DNA of 64,000 bases from Parvimonas sp000223315 (GTDB taxonomy: Bacteria > Bacillota > Clostridia > Tissierellales > Peptoniphilaceae): NCBI GenBank assembly GCA_050262155.1, contig CP189843.1:1054001-1118000 (forward strand), written 5' to 3'. The notes beneath the pieces are model-generated. The model did not search any database. It was not told where the DNA came from and worked only from the letters and a program-made list of their open reading frames with translations. Shown in pieces: positions 9,472 through 18,488 of this stretch; the first letter of the stretch is position 1, and each line of letters opens with the position of its first letter. The position numbers and the translations under genes are program-made.

Positions 9472-10935
9472 ATGTGGGAAACAAAATTTCAAAAAGAAGG
9501 CTTAACATTTGATGATGTACTTTTAATACCGGCAAAGAGTGAAGTTCTACCAAAGGATGTTAATTTAACATCACAACTTACTAAGAAAATCAAATTAAAT
9601 ATTCCTGTTATTTCTGCTGCAATGGATACTGTAACAGAACATAAGATGGCAATTGCTATGGCTAGAGAAGGTGGACTTGGTGTAATACATAAAAATATGC
9701 CAATTGAACTTCAAGCCGAAGAAGTTAAAAAAGTTAAACGTTCAGAAAGTGGCGTTATTAATGACCCATTTTTCTTAACTCCGGATCATAATGTTCAAGA
9801 AGCTGAAGATTTGATGAGAAAATATAGAATTTCAGGTGTTCCAATAGTTAATTCAATGGAAGAAAAAAAATTAGTTGGAATTTTGACTAATAGAGATTTA
9901 AGATTTTTAGAAGATTATTCTGTAAAAATAGATACAGTAATGACAAAAGAAAATTTAGTAACAGCTCCTTCTCATACTACTTTGGATGATGCAGCAAAAA
10001 TTTTAAGAAATCATAAAATAGAAAAATTACCTCTAGTAAATGATAAAGGAATTTTAACAGGCTTAATTACTATCAAAGATATAGAAAAAGTTGTTAAATA
10101 TCCAAATTCAGCAAAAGATGCTCAAGGAAGACTTCTTGTTGCAGCTTCAGTTGGAACAGGTGCAGACACTTTTGAAAGAGTTGAAGCTCTCGTAAATGCA
10201 GGTGTTGACGCTCTAGTTATAGACACTGCTCATGGTCATTCTATGGGAGTTGTTAATAAGGTTAAAGAAATTAGAGAAAAATATCCTGACCTTGATATTA
10301 TTGCAGGTAATGTTGTAACAGCAGAAGCAACTAGAACACTTTTTGAAGCAGGTGCTGATGTTGTTAAAGTTGGTGTTGGTCCGGGATCAATTTGTACAAC
10401 AAGAGTTGTTGCAGGTGTAGGAGTTCCACAAATTACAGCTGTTTATGATTGTGCTACTGTTGCTAGAGAAATGGGAAAAACAATTATTGCAGACGGTGGA
10501 TTAAAATATTCAGGTGATGTTGTTAAAGCACTTGCTGCAGGTGGAAATGTTGTAATGTTAGGTTCAATGCTTGCAGGTACTGATGAATCTCCGGGAGAAT
10601 TTGAAATTTTCCAAGGAAGAAGATTTAAAACATACAGAGGTATGGGATCTCTTGCGGCAATGGAAAAAGGATCAAAAGATAGATACTTCCAAGAAGAAGG
10701 TAAAAAACTTGTTCCGGAAGGCATTGAAGGAAGAATTCCTTATAAGGGAACTTTAGCAGATGCAATCTATCAAATCGTAGGTGGAATTAGAGCAGGCATG
10801 GGATATACAGGCGCTAAAGACTTACAAACTTTAAGAGATACTGCACAATTTGTTAAAATGACAGGTGCTGGACTTATTGAATCTCACCCACATGATGTTC
10901 AAATAATTAAAGAAGCTCCAAACTATTCTAAATAG
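9472..10935 (+). CDS. guaB: IMP dehydrogenase
   Basis: GuaB oxidises IMP to XMP with NAD+, the committed step to GMP. The 487-residue protein has the standard catalytic barrel interrupted by two CBS domains (about residues 95-205). The active-site loop GPGSICTTRVVAGVG carries the catalytic cysteine, and the flap RYFQEEGKKLVPEGIEGR is intact. It begins after a strong AGGAGGAG site and is transcribed alone, opposite to its neighbours, ending at a bidirectional terminator. Confidence 0.97.
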   Translation: MWETKFQKEGLTFDDVLLIPAKSEVLPKDVNLTSQLTKKIKLNIPVISAAMDTVTEHKMAIAMAREGGLGVIHKNMPIELQAEEVKKVKRSESGVINDPFFLTPDHNVQEAEDLMRKYRISGVPIVNSMEEKKLVGILTNRDLRFLEDYSVKIDTVMTKENLVTAPSHTTLDDAAKILRNHKIEKLPLVNDKGILTGLITIKDIEKVVKYPNSAKDAQGRLLVAASVGTGADTFERVEALVNAGVDALVIDTAHGHSMGVVNKVKEIREKYPDLDIIAGNVVTAEATRTLFEAGADVVKVGVGPGSICTTRVVAGVGVPQITAVYDCATVAREMGKTIIADGGLKYSGDVVKALAAGGNVVMLGSMLAGTDESPGEFEIFQGRRFKTYRGMGSLAAMEKGSKDRYFQEEGKKLVPEGIEGRIPYKGTLADAIYQIVGGIRAGMGYTGAKDLQTLRDTAQFVKMTGAGLIESHPHDVQIIKEAPNYSK

Positions 10936-10936
10936 A

Positions 10937-10975
10937 GAAAAAGGCTATTCGTTTTAAAGCGAATAGCCTTTATTA
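10937..10975. terminator. Bidirectional terminator between guaB and the phosphotransferase gene
   Basis: A perfect 11-bp stem (AAGGCTATTCG and its complement) lies just after guaB. The stop codon of the convergent gene is in its loop at 10954. A/T tracts flank both sides, so it can serve both directions. Confidence 0.85.
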
Positions 10976-11880
10976 TTTTTATAATCATAATACCATTTAG
11001 GTATAATTGTTTTAAAATTCTCATAATTTTCAAAAGTCTTATAAAATCTTCTCTTCATTCCAAGAATTTCTTTTTCTCCAAATTTTTCAGCCCATTTAAT
11101 TGAATACAAGGTATAACAAGCTACATAAATTGCTTGAATCTCCCAAAATTCATTCGGAACATCATCTTCAAAATAGGAGTCAATCTGCCCTACACAGTAT
11201 GGAATACTAAACTCTATCCCGAAACTTTCCAATTTATAAAATTCCTCATAAGAGTTGTATATTTCCCAACGATTAAAATCTATAACTCCTATCTCATTAT
11301 TTTCCATTAAAATTAAATTTGAAGGATGAAAGTCTCCATGTAAATAAGAATAATTTCCACAAACTTTATCTACATTCCTTTTAACATATTCAATAAAATT
11401 ACTGTCATTTTCAACTCTCACATCAGATGATTCATATTTTTCTATTTTATCCAACAATTTTATTTTAAGCCTATCATCAAAATTTTTGTCCTCAACTTTT
11501 AGACTGTGAATAGCTTTTAGAATTTTCCCTGCTTTTCTTCCAAGTAAATATTGTTCTTCGCTTGAAAGTTTTGGAAGCACATCACTTAAATCAACTCCGT
11601 TAATCCAAGATAAGAGCATATAGACATTCTTTTTATCATTACATATTCCAAAACTTATAGGCTTTGACATTTCAAAGCCTAGTTTAGAAAATTTTGAAAT
11701 AACTTCATATTCTTTCTCTTTTTGTTCATAAAGAGAAATGTCAGATAATCTTAAAAGCAAATACTCATCTTTATTTTTTAATTTTATCTTAAACTTTTCA
11801 TCTTTAGAATATCCTTTATTTATTTTCTCAACACTTTCTACATCTTCCAGTTCTTTTATATCTTTTAAAAATTCAAACAT
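10954..11880 (-). CDS. Aminoglycoside phosphotransferase (APH) family protein
   Basis: A 308-residue small-molecule kinase of the APH/choline kinase fold. The catalytic loop YLHGDFHPSNLIL lies at about residues 178-190 and the metal-binding aspartate in GVIDFNRWE at about 197-205; the glycine-rich N-terminal lobe is poorly conserved. The substrate may be an aminoglycoside, an amino alcohol or another metabolite, and sequence does not decide. It is the last gene of a run starting at ribF, 15 bases after the DUF436 gene. Confidence 0.8.
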   Translation of the reverse strand: MFEFLKDIKELEDVESVEKINKGYSKDEKFKIKLKNKDEYLLLRLSDISLYEQKEKEYEVISKFSKLGFEMSKPISFGICNDKKNVYMLLSWINGVDLSDVLPKLSSEEQYLLGRKAGKILKAIHSLKVEDKNFDDRLKIKLLDKIEKYESSDVRVENDSNFIEYVKRNVDKVCGNYSYLHGDFHPSNLILMENNEIGVIDFNRWEIYNSYEEFYKLESFGIEFSIPYCVGQIDSYFEDDVPNEFWEIQAIYVACYTLYSIKWAEKFGEKEILGMKRRFYKTFENYENFKTIIPKWYYDYKNNKGYSL

Positions 11881-11895
11881 ATATTCTCCAATTAA

Positions 11896-12438
11896 TTATT
11901 GATAAACTGCTCTACTTCCTCCAATCAATTTCGGTCTAGAAGTTAATGCTGTTAAATGTGCATTTCCTATTTCTTTTATTGATAATCTTACCGGTATCTG
12001 AACAAATTTAACATGCATTCCGATTGATGTATCTCCTATATCAAGTCCTGCTTTTGCAACTATTTTTTCTACAACCACAGGATTTTTAAATAATTCGTAT
12101 GCAGAAGTAGCTACTCCACCACCCGCATTTTTTTGTGGTACTACATTAACTATTTCAAAATTATTTTTAATCGCAACTTCTTTTTCTATAACTATTGCTC
12201 TATTCAAATGTTCACAACATTGAACAGCAAAATTAACTTTAATTTTATCTAACTTTTCTTTTATAGTTTCAACAATTAGCTTTCCTACTTCAATATCAGT
12301 GTCTTTTCCTATATGTTTTCCTTTTACCTCACTTGTACTACAACCTAAAACAAAGATGTCTCCCTCTTCAAATTTAGCTTTTTCGATAAGTTCATCCATA
12401 CAAATTTCTAAATCTTCTCTAATTTTACCTAAATCCAT
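11896..12438 (-). CDS. TIGR01440/DUF436 family protein (YwlG-like)
   Basis: A 180-residue cytoplasmic protein. The stretches VLGCSTSEVKGKHIGKDTD, QCCEHLNRAIVIE and VPQKNAGGGVATSAYE identify the DUF436 family (B. subtilis YwlG). The function is unknown. It sits between the MATE and phosphotransferase genes with gaps of 10-15 bases, so it is probably part of one transcript. Confidence 0.85.
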   Translation of the reverse strand: MDLGKIREDLEICMDELIEKAKFEEGDIFVLGCSTSEVKGKHIGKDTDIEVGKLIVETIKEKLDKIKVNFAVQCCEHLNRAIVIEKEVAIKNNFEIVNVVPQKNAGGGVATSAYELFKNPVVVEKIVAKAGLDIGDTSIGMHVKFVQIPVRLSIKEIGNAHLTALTSRPKLIGGSRAVYQ

Positions 12439-12447
12439 AACGACCTC

Positions 12448-13782
12448 CTAAAAAGTACTAATCTTTTTAACAGTTTTTAAAAGCAAGATAAATCCTGTTA
12501 TAGCAGAAATAAAATCAACTATCGGATAACTAATCCATGCTCCTAAAACACCAAATCTTCCTACCATAATTATAACTATCGGAATATATAGAAGTGTTTC
12601 TCTATAAATTGATAAGAAAAAATTATATTTTTCCTTACCGACTGATTGGAAAAAGTATATACAAATGTAATAAAAACTTAAAATTGGAAAAACTAAAATT
12701 ACATATTTAAAACTATCTGCAGCCATTTGTAAAAGTCTTTCGTCTTTTAAAAATAGACCTATAATAAATTTAACATTATAATTCATAAATATCCATATAA
12801 GAGTGGATAATGAAAATACAAAAATAAATCCTGTTTTTAAAATTTTCTTGATTTTAACAAAATTTTTTGCACCATAGTTGAACGAAATAAGTGGTTGAAT
12901 TGAACTGCTTACTCCTATCATAGCAACAAACATAAACATAGAAACTTTTGTTATTACTCCTACTAGAATAATCGCATCATTACCGCCAACCGGTAAAAGC
13001 AAATGATTAAGGACACTTATTAATATAGCATCTGAAAATTCTATTATAAATGAAGAAAAACCTATTGCTAAAATATTAAATGAAATTTTCGAGTCAAGTC
13101 TTGGAATTAAGCTGAAATTATTTTCTTTCTGTAATTTTTTTACAAAAACAAATGAAAATAAAAAAGATATAAATTGGCTCGAAATAGTGGCAATCGCAGC
13201 TCCTTCTACAGCCATATTCAAATTTTTAATTAAAATATAATCTACAACTATATTTATTAAAGCTCCAATACTTGAAGCAATTAGCATAACTTTCATATTT
13301 CCGTAAGCTATGTTCATATAACCGAAAACCGTTGTAAATGCTAAAAAAATACTGCCACACATAACAATTCTTAGATATTTGATGGAATACATCAGAATAT
13401 TATTTCTAGCTCCTAAAAACACGCAAATATTCTCAACAAAAAGAATTGATATTATTGTAACTGCAAATATAATAAGTAAAGTTAGTCCATTTACAGCTGT
13501 GGTATATTTTGTTATATCTTTATTTCTTTTTTCTCCAAGTCTTCTGGAAATTAAATTTGAAACTCCTATACCAAGACAAACAGAAATTGCAATAACAAGT
13601 CTTTGGAGCGGAAAAACTACACTTAAAGCCCCGATTGAATCAGCTCCGACATATCTACCAACGAAAAATGTATCAACCATATTATATAATTCCGCAATAA
13701 GAATACTCAAAATTCCCGGTATTGCAAAATGTAATATTGCCTTAACTATATTAGTTTCGTAGTAAATACTTTTCGTATCCAT
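12448..13782 (-). CDS. MATE family efflux transporter
   Basis: A 444-residue protein with twelve membrane helices arranged as two MatE halves. The N-terminal segment contains the family-typical NMVDTFFVGRYVGADSIGA at about residues 30-48. MATE pumps export cationic drugs or metabolites using Na+ or H+ gradients; no substrate can be assigned. It lies 14 bases after galE and 9 bases before the DUF436 gene. Confidence 0.9.
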   Translation of the reverse strand: MDTKSIYYETNIVKAILHFAIPGILSILIAELYNMVDTFFVGRYVGADSIGALSVVFPLQRLVIAISVCLGIGVSNLISRRLGEKRNKDITKYTTAVNGLTLLIIFAVTIISILFVENICVFLGARNNILMYSIKYLRIVMCGSIFLAFTTVFGYMNIAYGNMKVMLIASSIGALINIVVDYILIKNLNMAVEGAAIATISSQFISFLFSFVFVKKLQKENNFSLIPRLDSKISFNILAIGFSSFIIEFSDAILISVLNHLLLPVGGNDAIILVGVITKVSMFMFVAMIGVSSSIQPLISFNYGAKNFVKIKKILKTGFIFVFSLSTLIWIFMNYNVKFIIGLFLKDERLLQMAADSFKYVILVFPILSFYYICIYFFQSVGKEKYNFFLSIYRETLLYIPIVIIMVGRFGVLGAWISYPIVDFISAITGFILLLKTVKKISTF

Positions 13783-13796
13783 TTTTATAAACCTCT

Positions 13797-14813
13797 TTAA
13801 TCCTCATATCCATTTGGATTATTTACTTGCCATCTCCAACTGTCTTCACACATTTCTCTTATTCCATATTTAGCTTCCCAGCCAAGCTCTTTTTTTGCCT
13901 TAGTAGAATCAGCATAACATTCTGCAATATCTCCGCTTCTTCTTGGAGTAACTAAATATTTTATCTTTTTACCTGTAACTTCTTCAAAATTTTTAATCAT
14001 ATCAAGAACACTATAACCTTCGCCTGTTCCAAGATTATAAATTCTAACAGCCTTACTATCTTCAAACTTTTTAATTGCCTTTATATGACCTAATGCTAAA
14101 TCTAAAACATGAATATAATCCCTTACACCTGTTCCATCTTTTGTTTCATAGTCATCTCCAAAGACTCTAACATAATCCAATTTACCAACTGCTACTTGAG
14201 TTATATATGGAACTAAATTATTTGGAATTCCATTCGGATTTTCCCCTATTCTACCACTCTTATGAGCTCCAATCGGATTAAAATATCTAAGAAGAATAAC
14301 ATTCCATTCATTATCAGAAATATATAAATCTGTAAAAATTTCTTCTAAAAATAATTTTGTTCTTCCATAAGGATTAGTTACAGAAAGTGAAAAATCTTCT
14401 TTTATAGGAACTGATTTTGGCTTCCCATAAACTGTTGCAGAAGAACTAAAAATTATATTTTTTACATTAAATTCTCTCATAACTTCTATAAGTTTTATAC
14501 TTCCATTAATATTATTATCATAATATTCTATAGGTTTTTCAACAGATTCTCCAACAGCCTTAAGTCCTGCAAAATGAATTACTCCATAAATATCATTTTC
14601 CGAAAAAATCTTTCTAAGTATTTCTTTATCTCTAATATCGCCTTTGTAAAATTTGAATTTTTTACCACTGAGCTCTTCTATTATCTTTAAAACTTTTTCA
14701 CTGGAATTGTAAAAATTATCAATTATTACAACTTCATATCCTTCATTTAAAAGTTCTATACAAGTATGAGAGCCAATATATCCAGCCCCTCCGGTAACTA
14801 AAATTTGTTTCAT
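13797..14813 (-). CDS. galE: UDP-glucose 4-epimerase
   Basis: GalE interconverts UDP-glucose and UDP-galactose. The 338-residue SDR protein starts with the NAD-binding GGAGYIGSHTCIELL. It has the catalytic YGRTK (YxxxK) motif with SSSATVYG upstream and ends with the conserved WRWQVNNPNGY. Length is typical. It lies 9 bases after ribF. The sugar nucleotide would feed surface polysaccharide or teichoic acid synthesis. Confidence 0.95.
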   Translation of the reverse strand: MKQILVTGGAGYIGSHTCIELLNEGYEVVIIDNFYNSSEKVLKIIEELSGKKFKFYKGDIRDKEILRKIFSENDIYGVIHFAGLKAVGESVEKPIEYYDNNINGSIKLIEVMREFNVKNIIFSSSATVYGKPKSVPIKEDFSLSVTNPYGRTKLFLEEIFTDLYISDNEWNVILLRYFNPIGAHKSGRIGENPNGIPNNLVPYITQVAVGKLDYVRVFGDDYETKDGTGVRDYIHVLDLALGHIKAIKKFEDSKAVRIYNLGTGEGYSVLDMIKNFEEVTGKKIKYLVTPRRSGDIAECYADSTKAKKELGWEAKYGIREMCEDSWRWQVNNPNGYED

Positions 14814-14822
14814 ATTTATCTC

Positions 14823-15749
14823 CTATTTTATATTCTTAATTAATTCTCTACATCTAATTTCATCTTTTTTTAATTGCTCTATGAGTTCCTCAACAGAATT
14901 AAATTTTATATTATCCCTAAGTCTTTCCAAAAAACAAAGTTCAATATTTTTCCCATAAATATCTCCATCAAAATCAAATATATGAGATTCTATCGTGCAT
15001 TTTTTATTATCAAAAGTCGGATTATATCCAACACTTGAAAAACTAAAATATTCCTTTTTATCTACTATAGTTTTGGTAAAATAGACTCCCTCTTTTACCA
15101 TAACATAATTAAAAGAAATCTCCAAATTTGCTGTAGGATAACCAAGATTTCTTCCTCTTTGAAAGCCGTGAGTTACTTTTCCCTTAATTGAATAATTATC
15201 TCCTAACAAATCATTTGCCAATTCAATTTTTCCTGATTTTATGTATTCAATTATTTTTGTACTGCTGATTTCAATATCACCATAGTTTAATTTATCAACA
15301 ATGGTACAAGATAAACTTTTTTCTTTCATATATGATTTTATAAAATCCGTATTTCCTCCACGATTTTTTGAAAATCTGTAATCTTTTCCAACCACAATAT
15401 GTTTTATATTTAGATTGATAGTTAAAAAATCTAAAAATTCTGTTGGAGAAAGATTTTTAATTTTTTCAGAAAATTCAATACTAAATACATAATCTATTTT
15501 AAAACTCTCTAGTTTTTTTAATTTATCCTCAAAGGACATTATCCTACTTGCATTTTGATGAAAAATCAAATCTTTTGTATGATTTTCAAAAAGAAAAACC
15601 GCACTCTTATAACCTTTATTTAATTTTACATTATTTAATTCCGAAATCAATTTTTGATGTCCTCTATGAAAGCCATCAAAATTTCCTAGAGCTACAACAA
15701 TGTCATCAAATTTAAAATCACTTTCCAAATTTAATTTAAAATGCTCCAT
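14823..15749 (-). CDS. ribF: Bifunctional riboflavin kinase/FAD synthetase
   Basis: RibF makes FMN from riboflavin and then FAD. The N-terminal nucleotidyltransferase domain has ALGNFDGFHRGHQKLI at about residues 20-35, and the C-terminal kinase domain has QRGRNLGYPTANLE at about residues 195-208. The length of 308 residues is typical. It appears to head the run ribF-galE-MATE-DUF436-phosphotransferase, with gaps of 9-15 bases. Confidence 0.95.
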   Translation of the reverse strand: MEHFKLNLESDFKFDDIVVALGNFDGFHRGHQKLISELNNVKLNKGYKSAVFLFENHTKDLIFHQNASRIMSFEDKLKKLESFKIDYVFSIEFSEKIKNLSPTEFLDFLTINLNIKHIVVGKDYRFSKNRGGNTDFIKSYMKEKSLSCTIVDKLNYGDIEISSTKIIEYIKSGKIELANDLLGDNYSIKGKVTHGFQRGRNLGYPTANLEISFNYVMVKEGVYFTKTIVDKKEYFSFSSVGYNPTFDNKKCTIESHIFDFDGDIYGKNIELCFLERLRDNIKFNSVEELIEQLKKDEIRCRELIKNIK

Positions 15750-15864
15750 AAAAACCTCTTATTTAATCCATATTTTACAATAATTATACACCAAAAAGTA
15801 CTTAATTTCAATTTTAGAAATAGTAAGCCCTTTAAGTCTATAAAAAATCTTATTTTTACCACAT

Positions 15865-15892
15865 AAAAAAACACGTTCGTACTGAACGCGTT
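15865..15892 (-). terminator. Intrinsic terminator after mrp
   Basis: A 9-bp stem (AACGCGTTC with GAACGTGTT, one G-U pair) and a T tract on the minus strand directly after the mrp stop codon. Confidence 0.85.
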
Positions 15893-15896
15893 CTCT

Positions 15897-16733
15897 CTAT
15901 AATTTTTCTATTACATCTAGTATATCTGTTAAGCAATCAGTGTCTATTTTTTCGGCTTCACCTTCATCAACCATTTCAGGTATTTTTTTATCAAGAGGAA
16001 TCTTTGCAACATTAGTAAGTCCAAATTTTCTTGAAATATAAGGTAAATCACTTTCACCAAATATATTTACTTCTTCATTACAGCAAGGGCATTTAAAATA
16101 ACTCATATTTTCAACTATTCCAATAATTGGAATATTCATCATTCTTGCCATTTTAACCGCTTTTTCTACAATCATAGAAACCAAATCCTGAGGAGATGTC
16201 ACAATTATAATTCCATCTACAGGTAATGATTGGAAAACTGTTAGTGGAACATCCCCCGTTCCAGGTGGCATATCAACAAACATATAATCCACATTTTCCC
16301 AAACTACATCTGTCCAAAATTGTTTTATTACTCCACCTATAACAGGTCCTCTCCAAATGACAGGATCTGTTTCTTTTTCAAGCAATAAATTTATACTCAT
16401 TATTTTTATTCCATTTTCAGTTCTACAAGGAATAATTCCTCTTTCATCAATTTTAGCTTTACTATCAATTCCAAAAGATTTAGGTATTGAAGGTCCTGTA
16501 ACATCAGCATCTAAAATTGCAACTTCCTTACCTCTTTTCATCATTCCGGTAGCAAGCATGGAAGTTATTAAAGATTTTCCAACTCCACCTTTACCACTAA
16601 TAACACCAATTACTTTTCTTATATCGCTAAATTGATTTTGATCAACCAACAAACTTTCAAACTCTTCTGACACTCCACAACTTGATGCACTAGCACAACC
16701 GGAGCATCCTCCTGAACTACAACTATCGCTCAT
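15897..16733 (-). CDS. mrp: Mrp/NBP35-type Fe-S carrier ATPase
   Basis: A 278-residue deviant-Walker P-loop ATPase of the Mrp/ApbC family, which carries iron-sulphur clusters to apoproteins. The P-loop is VISGKGGVGKSLITS at about residues 43-57, and a bridging CxxC lies in YFKCPCCNEEVNIFG near residue 217. The first 22 residues are rich in Cys, Ser and Gly, with a GCSGC motif that could bind a second cluster. It lies 9 bases after an ABC exporter gene. Confidence 0.92.
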   Translation of the reverse strand: MSDSCSSGGCSGCASASSCGVSEEFESLLVDQNQFSDIRKVIGVISGKGGVGKSLITSMLATGMMKRGKEVAILDADVTGPSIPKSFGIDSKAKIDERGIIPCRTENGIKIMSINLLLEKETDPVIWRGPVIGGVIKQFWTDVVWENVDYMFVDMPPGTGDVPLTVFQSLPVDGIIIVTSPQDLVSMIVEKAVKMARMMNIPIIGIVENMSYFKCPCCNEEVNIFGESDLPYISRKFGLTNVAKIPLDKKIPEMVDEGEAEKIDTDCLTDILDVIEKL

Positions 16734-16742
16734 AATAACCTC

Positions 16743-18488
16743 CTATATTTTCAATTCTTCAGAAATATACATTTTATAGTAAATTCCTTTTTTATCTAAT
16801 AATTCTAAATGTGTTCCCTGTTCTAAAATATTTCCTTTTTCTATTAAAACTATTTTATCACAATGCTTTATCGTTGATAATCTATGCGCAACTATTACAG
16901 ATATCTTTCCCTCTAAAATATCTTTCATTTTATTTTGAATAATTTTTTCAGTTTCAGTATCTATTGAAGAAGTTGCCTCATCCAAAATTAATAATTTTGG
17001 ATTTTTTATCAATGCTCTTGCAAAAGAAATTAATTGTTTTTGTCCATTTGAAATATTATAGCCCGTTTCGCCAATTACAGTATCAATCCCATCCGGTAAC
17101 TTGGAAATAAACTCATCTATACCCAATAAATTACAAACATCAAAGATTTCATCATCTGTTGCATTTGCATTTCCAAATTTTATATTTTCCTTTATAGAAA
17201 TTGAGAAAAGTTGAGGTTGTTGTAAAACATATCCCAAATTATTATAAAGACAAGTCTTATCAATATTTTTATAATTTATACCATCAAGATAAATATCTCC
17301 GGAAGTTGGATCATAAAATTTACAAATCAAATTGACTATTGTTGATTTTCCACTTCCCGTACTGCCAATAAAGGCAACACTTTCTCCTTTTTTAATTTCA
17401 AAATTAAAATCTTTTAAAATTAATTTATCGTCATCAAAATAGTGAAAACAAACATTTTTAAATTCTATATTTCCATTAAAATTAAAATCACTTTCTTTTT
17501 CTTCAAGAATTTCATCTTCTTCATATAAAATTTGAAAAACTCTTTCAGCTGATGCCTGTGCAGATTTTAAATCGGCAAAAATTTGTGCAAGCATTTTAAA
17601 AGGTTCAAATATTTGAAAACTATAAGTTAAAAAGCTCAAAAAAGCTCCGTAAGTCATAACATTTTTCATAACTGAAATTGATGAAAAATTAAAAGCAAAA
17701 CCAACTCCTATACTTGCTACAAACATTACTGCAGGAACGTAAATAGCAGATATCAAAATGGATTTTAAATTATTTTTTCTATATTTTTCATTAAAATACA
17801 TAAATTCTATTTTCTTTTTATCTTCAATTCCAAGTGATTTTATAGTCTTTATGTAACTTAAAGATTCTGTATAACTTCTTATAATCTTAGAGTTATAATC
17901 CCTTACTTTTCTTTGAAATTTCAAAATATTTTTTTGAAAAAGTAAAGTTACAATATATATTACAGGCAACATTAAAAATAACATCAAAGTCAAAGTATAA
18001 CTTAAGTAAAGCATAACAAAAATTGAAATTAACAATACAATTATACTATAACTTGCATCTATAACTCCCCAACTAAAAACTTCACTTAGTTTTTGAACGT
18101 CGGAAGTCAATCTGGAAATTAACTCTCCGGTTTCATATTTCTTTATATTTGTTATAGAAAATTTTTCAATCTTTTCAAAAACTGATTTTCTAATCTCCTT
18201 TGAAACTTGATATTCAAGTTTTCCTCCAAAAACATAGAAACTATAAATTGAAAAAGTCGATAAAATTACAAGGCAAAAAAAGCTAATTCCTGCAACAATA
18301 AATCCCTTTAAATTTTGCTTTGTTATAAAATCATCAGTTAGCAATTTTATTGATAAAGGAACTACTGCTTGTAAAACTCCCGAAATTATAACTACAAACA
18401 TCAGCATATAAAGTTTTTTATATTCAATTTTATAAAATTTTATTAAATCTCTAAAAACATTTATATTTACAGTTTTCTTTTTATTCAT
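16743..18488 (-). CDS. ABC exporter half-transporter (second of pair)
   Basis: A 581-residue fusion of a six-helix membrane domain (about residues 20-320) and an ATPase domain with Walker A GSTGSGKSTIVNL, an ISNGQKQLISFA signature and Walker B LLILDEAT followed by the H-loop VAHRLST. It overlaps the upstream half-transporter by eight bases, so the two likely form a heterodimeric exporter. Unlike many such pairs, this subunit keeps the catalytic glutamate. The substrate is unknown: lipid, peptide or drug. Confidence 0.92.
   Translation of the reverse strand: MNKKKTVNINVFRDLIKFYKIEYKKLYMLMFVVIISGVLQAVVPLSIKLLTDDFITKQNLKGFIVAGISFFCLVILSTFSIYSFYVFGGKLEYQVSKEIRKSVFEKIEKFSITNIKKYETGELISRLTSDVQKLSEVFSWGVIDASYSIIVLLISIFVMLYLSYTLTLMLFLMLPVIYIVTLLFQKNILKFQRKVRDYNSKIIRSYTESLSYIKTIKSLGIEDKKKIEFMYFNEKYRKNNLKSILISAIYVPAVMFVASIGVGFAFNFSSISVMKNVMTYGAFLSFLTYSFQIFEPFKMLAQIFADLKSAQASAERVFQILYEEDEILEEKESDFNFNGNIEFKNVCFHYFDDDKLILKDFNFEIKKGESVAFIGSTGSGKSTIVNLICKFYDPTSGDIYLDGINYKNIDKTCLYNNLGYVLQQPQLFSISIKENIKFGNANATDDEIFDVCNLLGIDEFISKLPDGIDTVIGETGYNISNGQKQLISFARALIKNPKLLILDEATSSIDTETEKIIQNKMKDILEGKISVIVAHRLSTIKHCDKIVLIEKGNILEQGTHLELLDKKGIYYKMYISEELKI

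Noticed and set aside
10443..10756. Extra ORFs inside guaB on both strands
   Set aside because: They are shadows of a highly conserved gene and carry no own signals.
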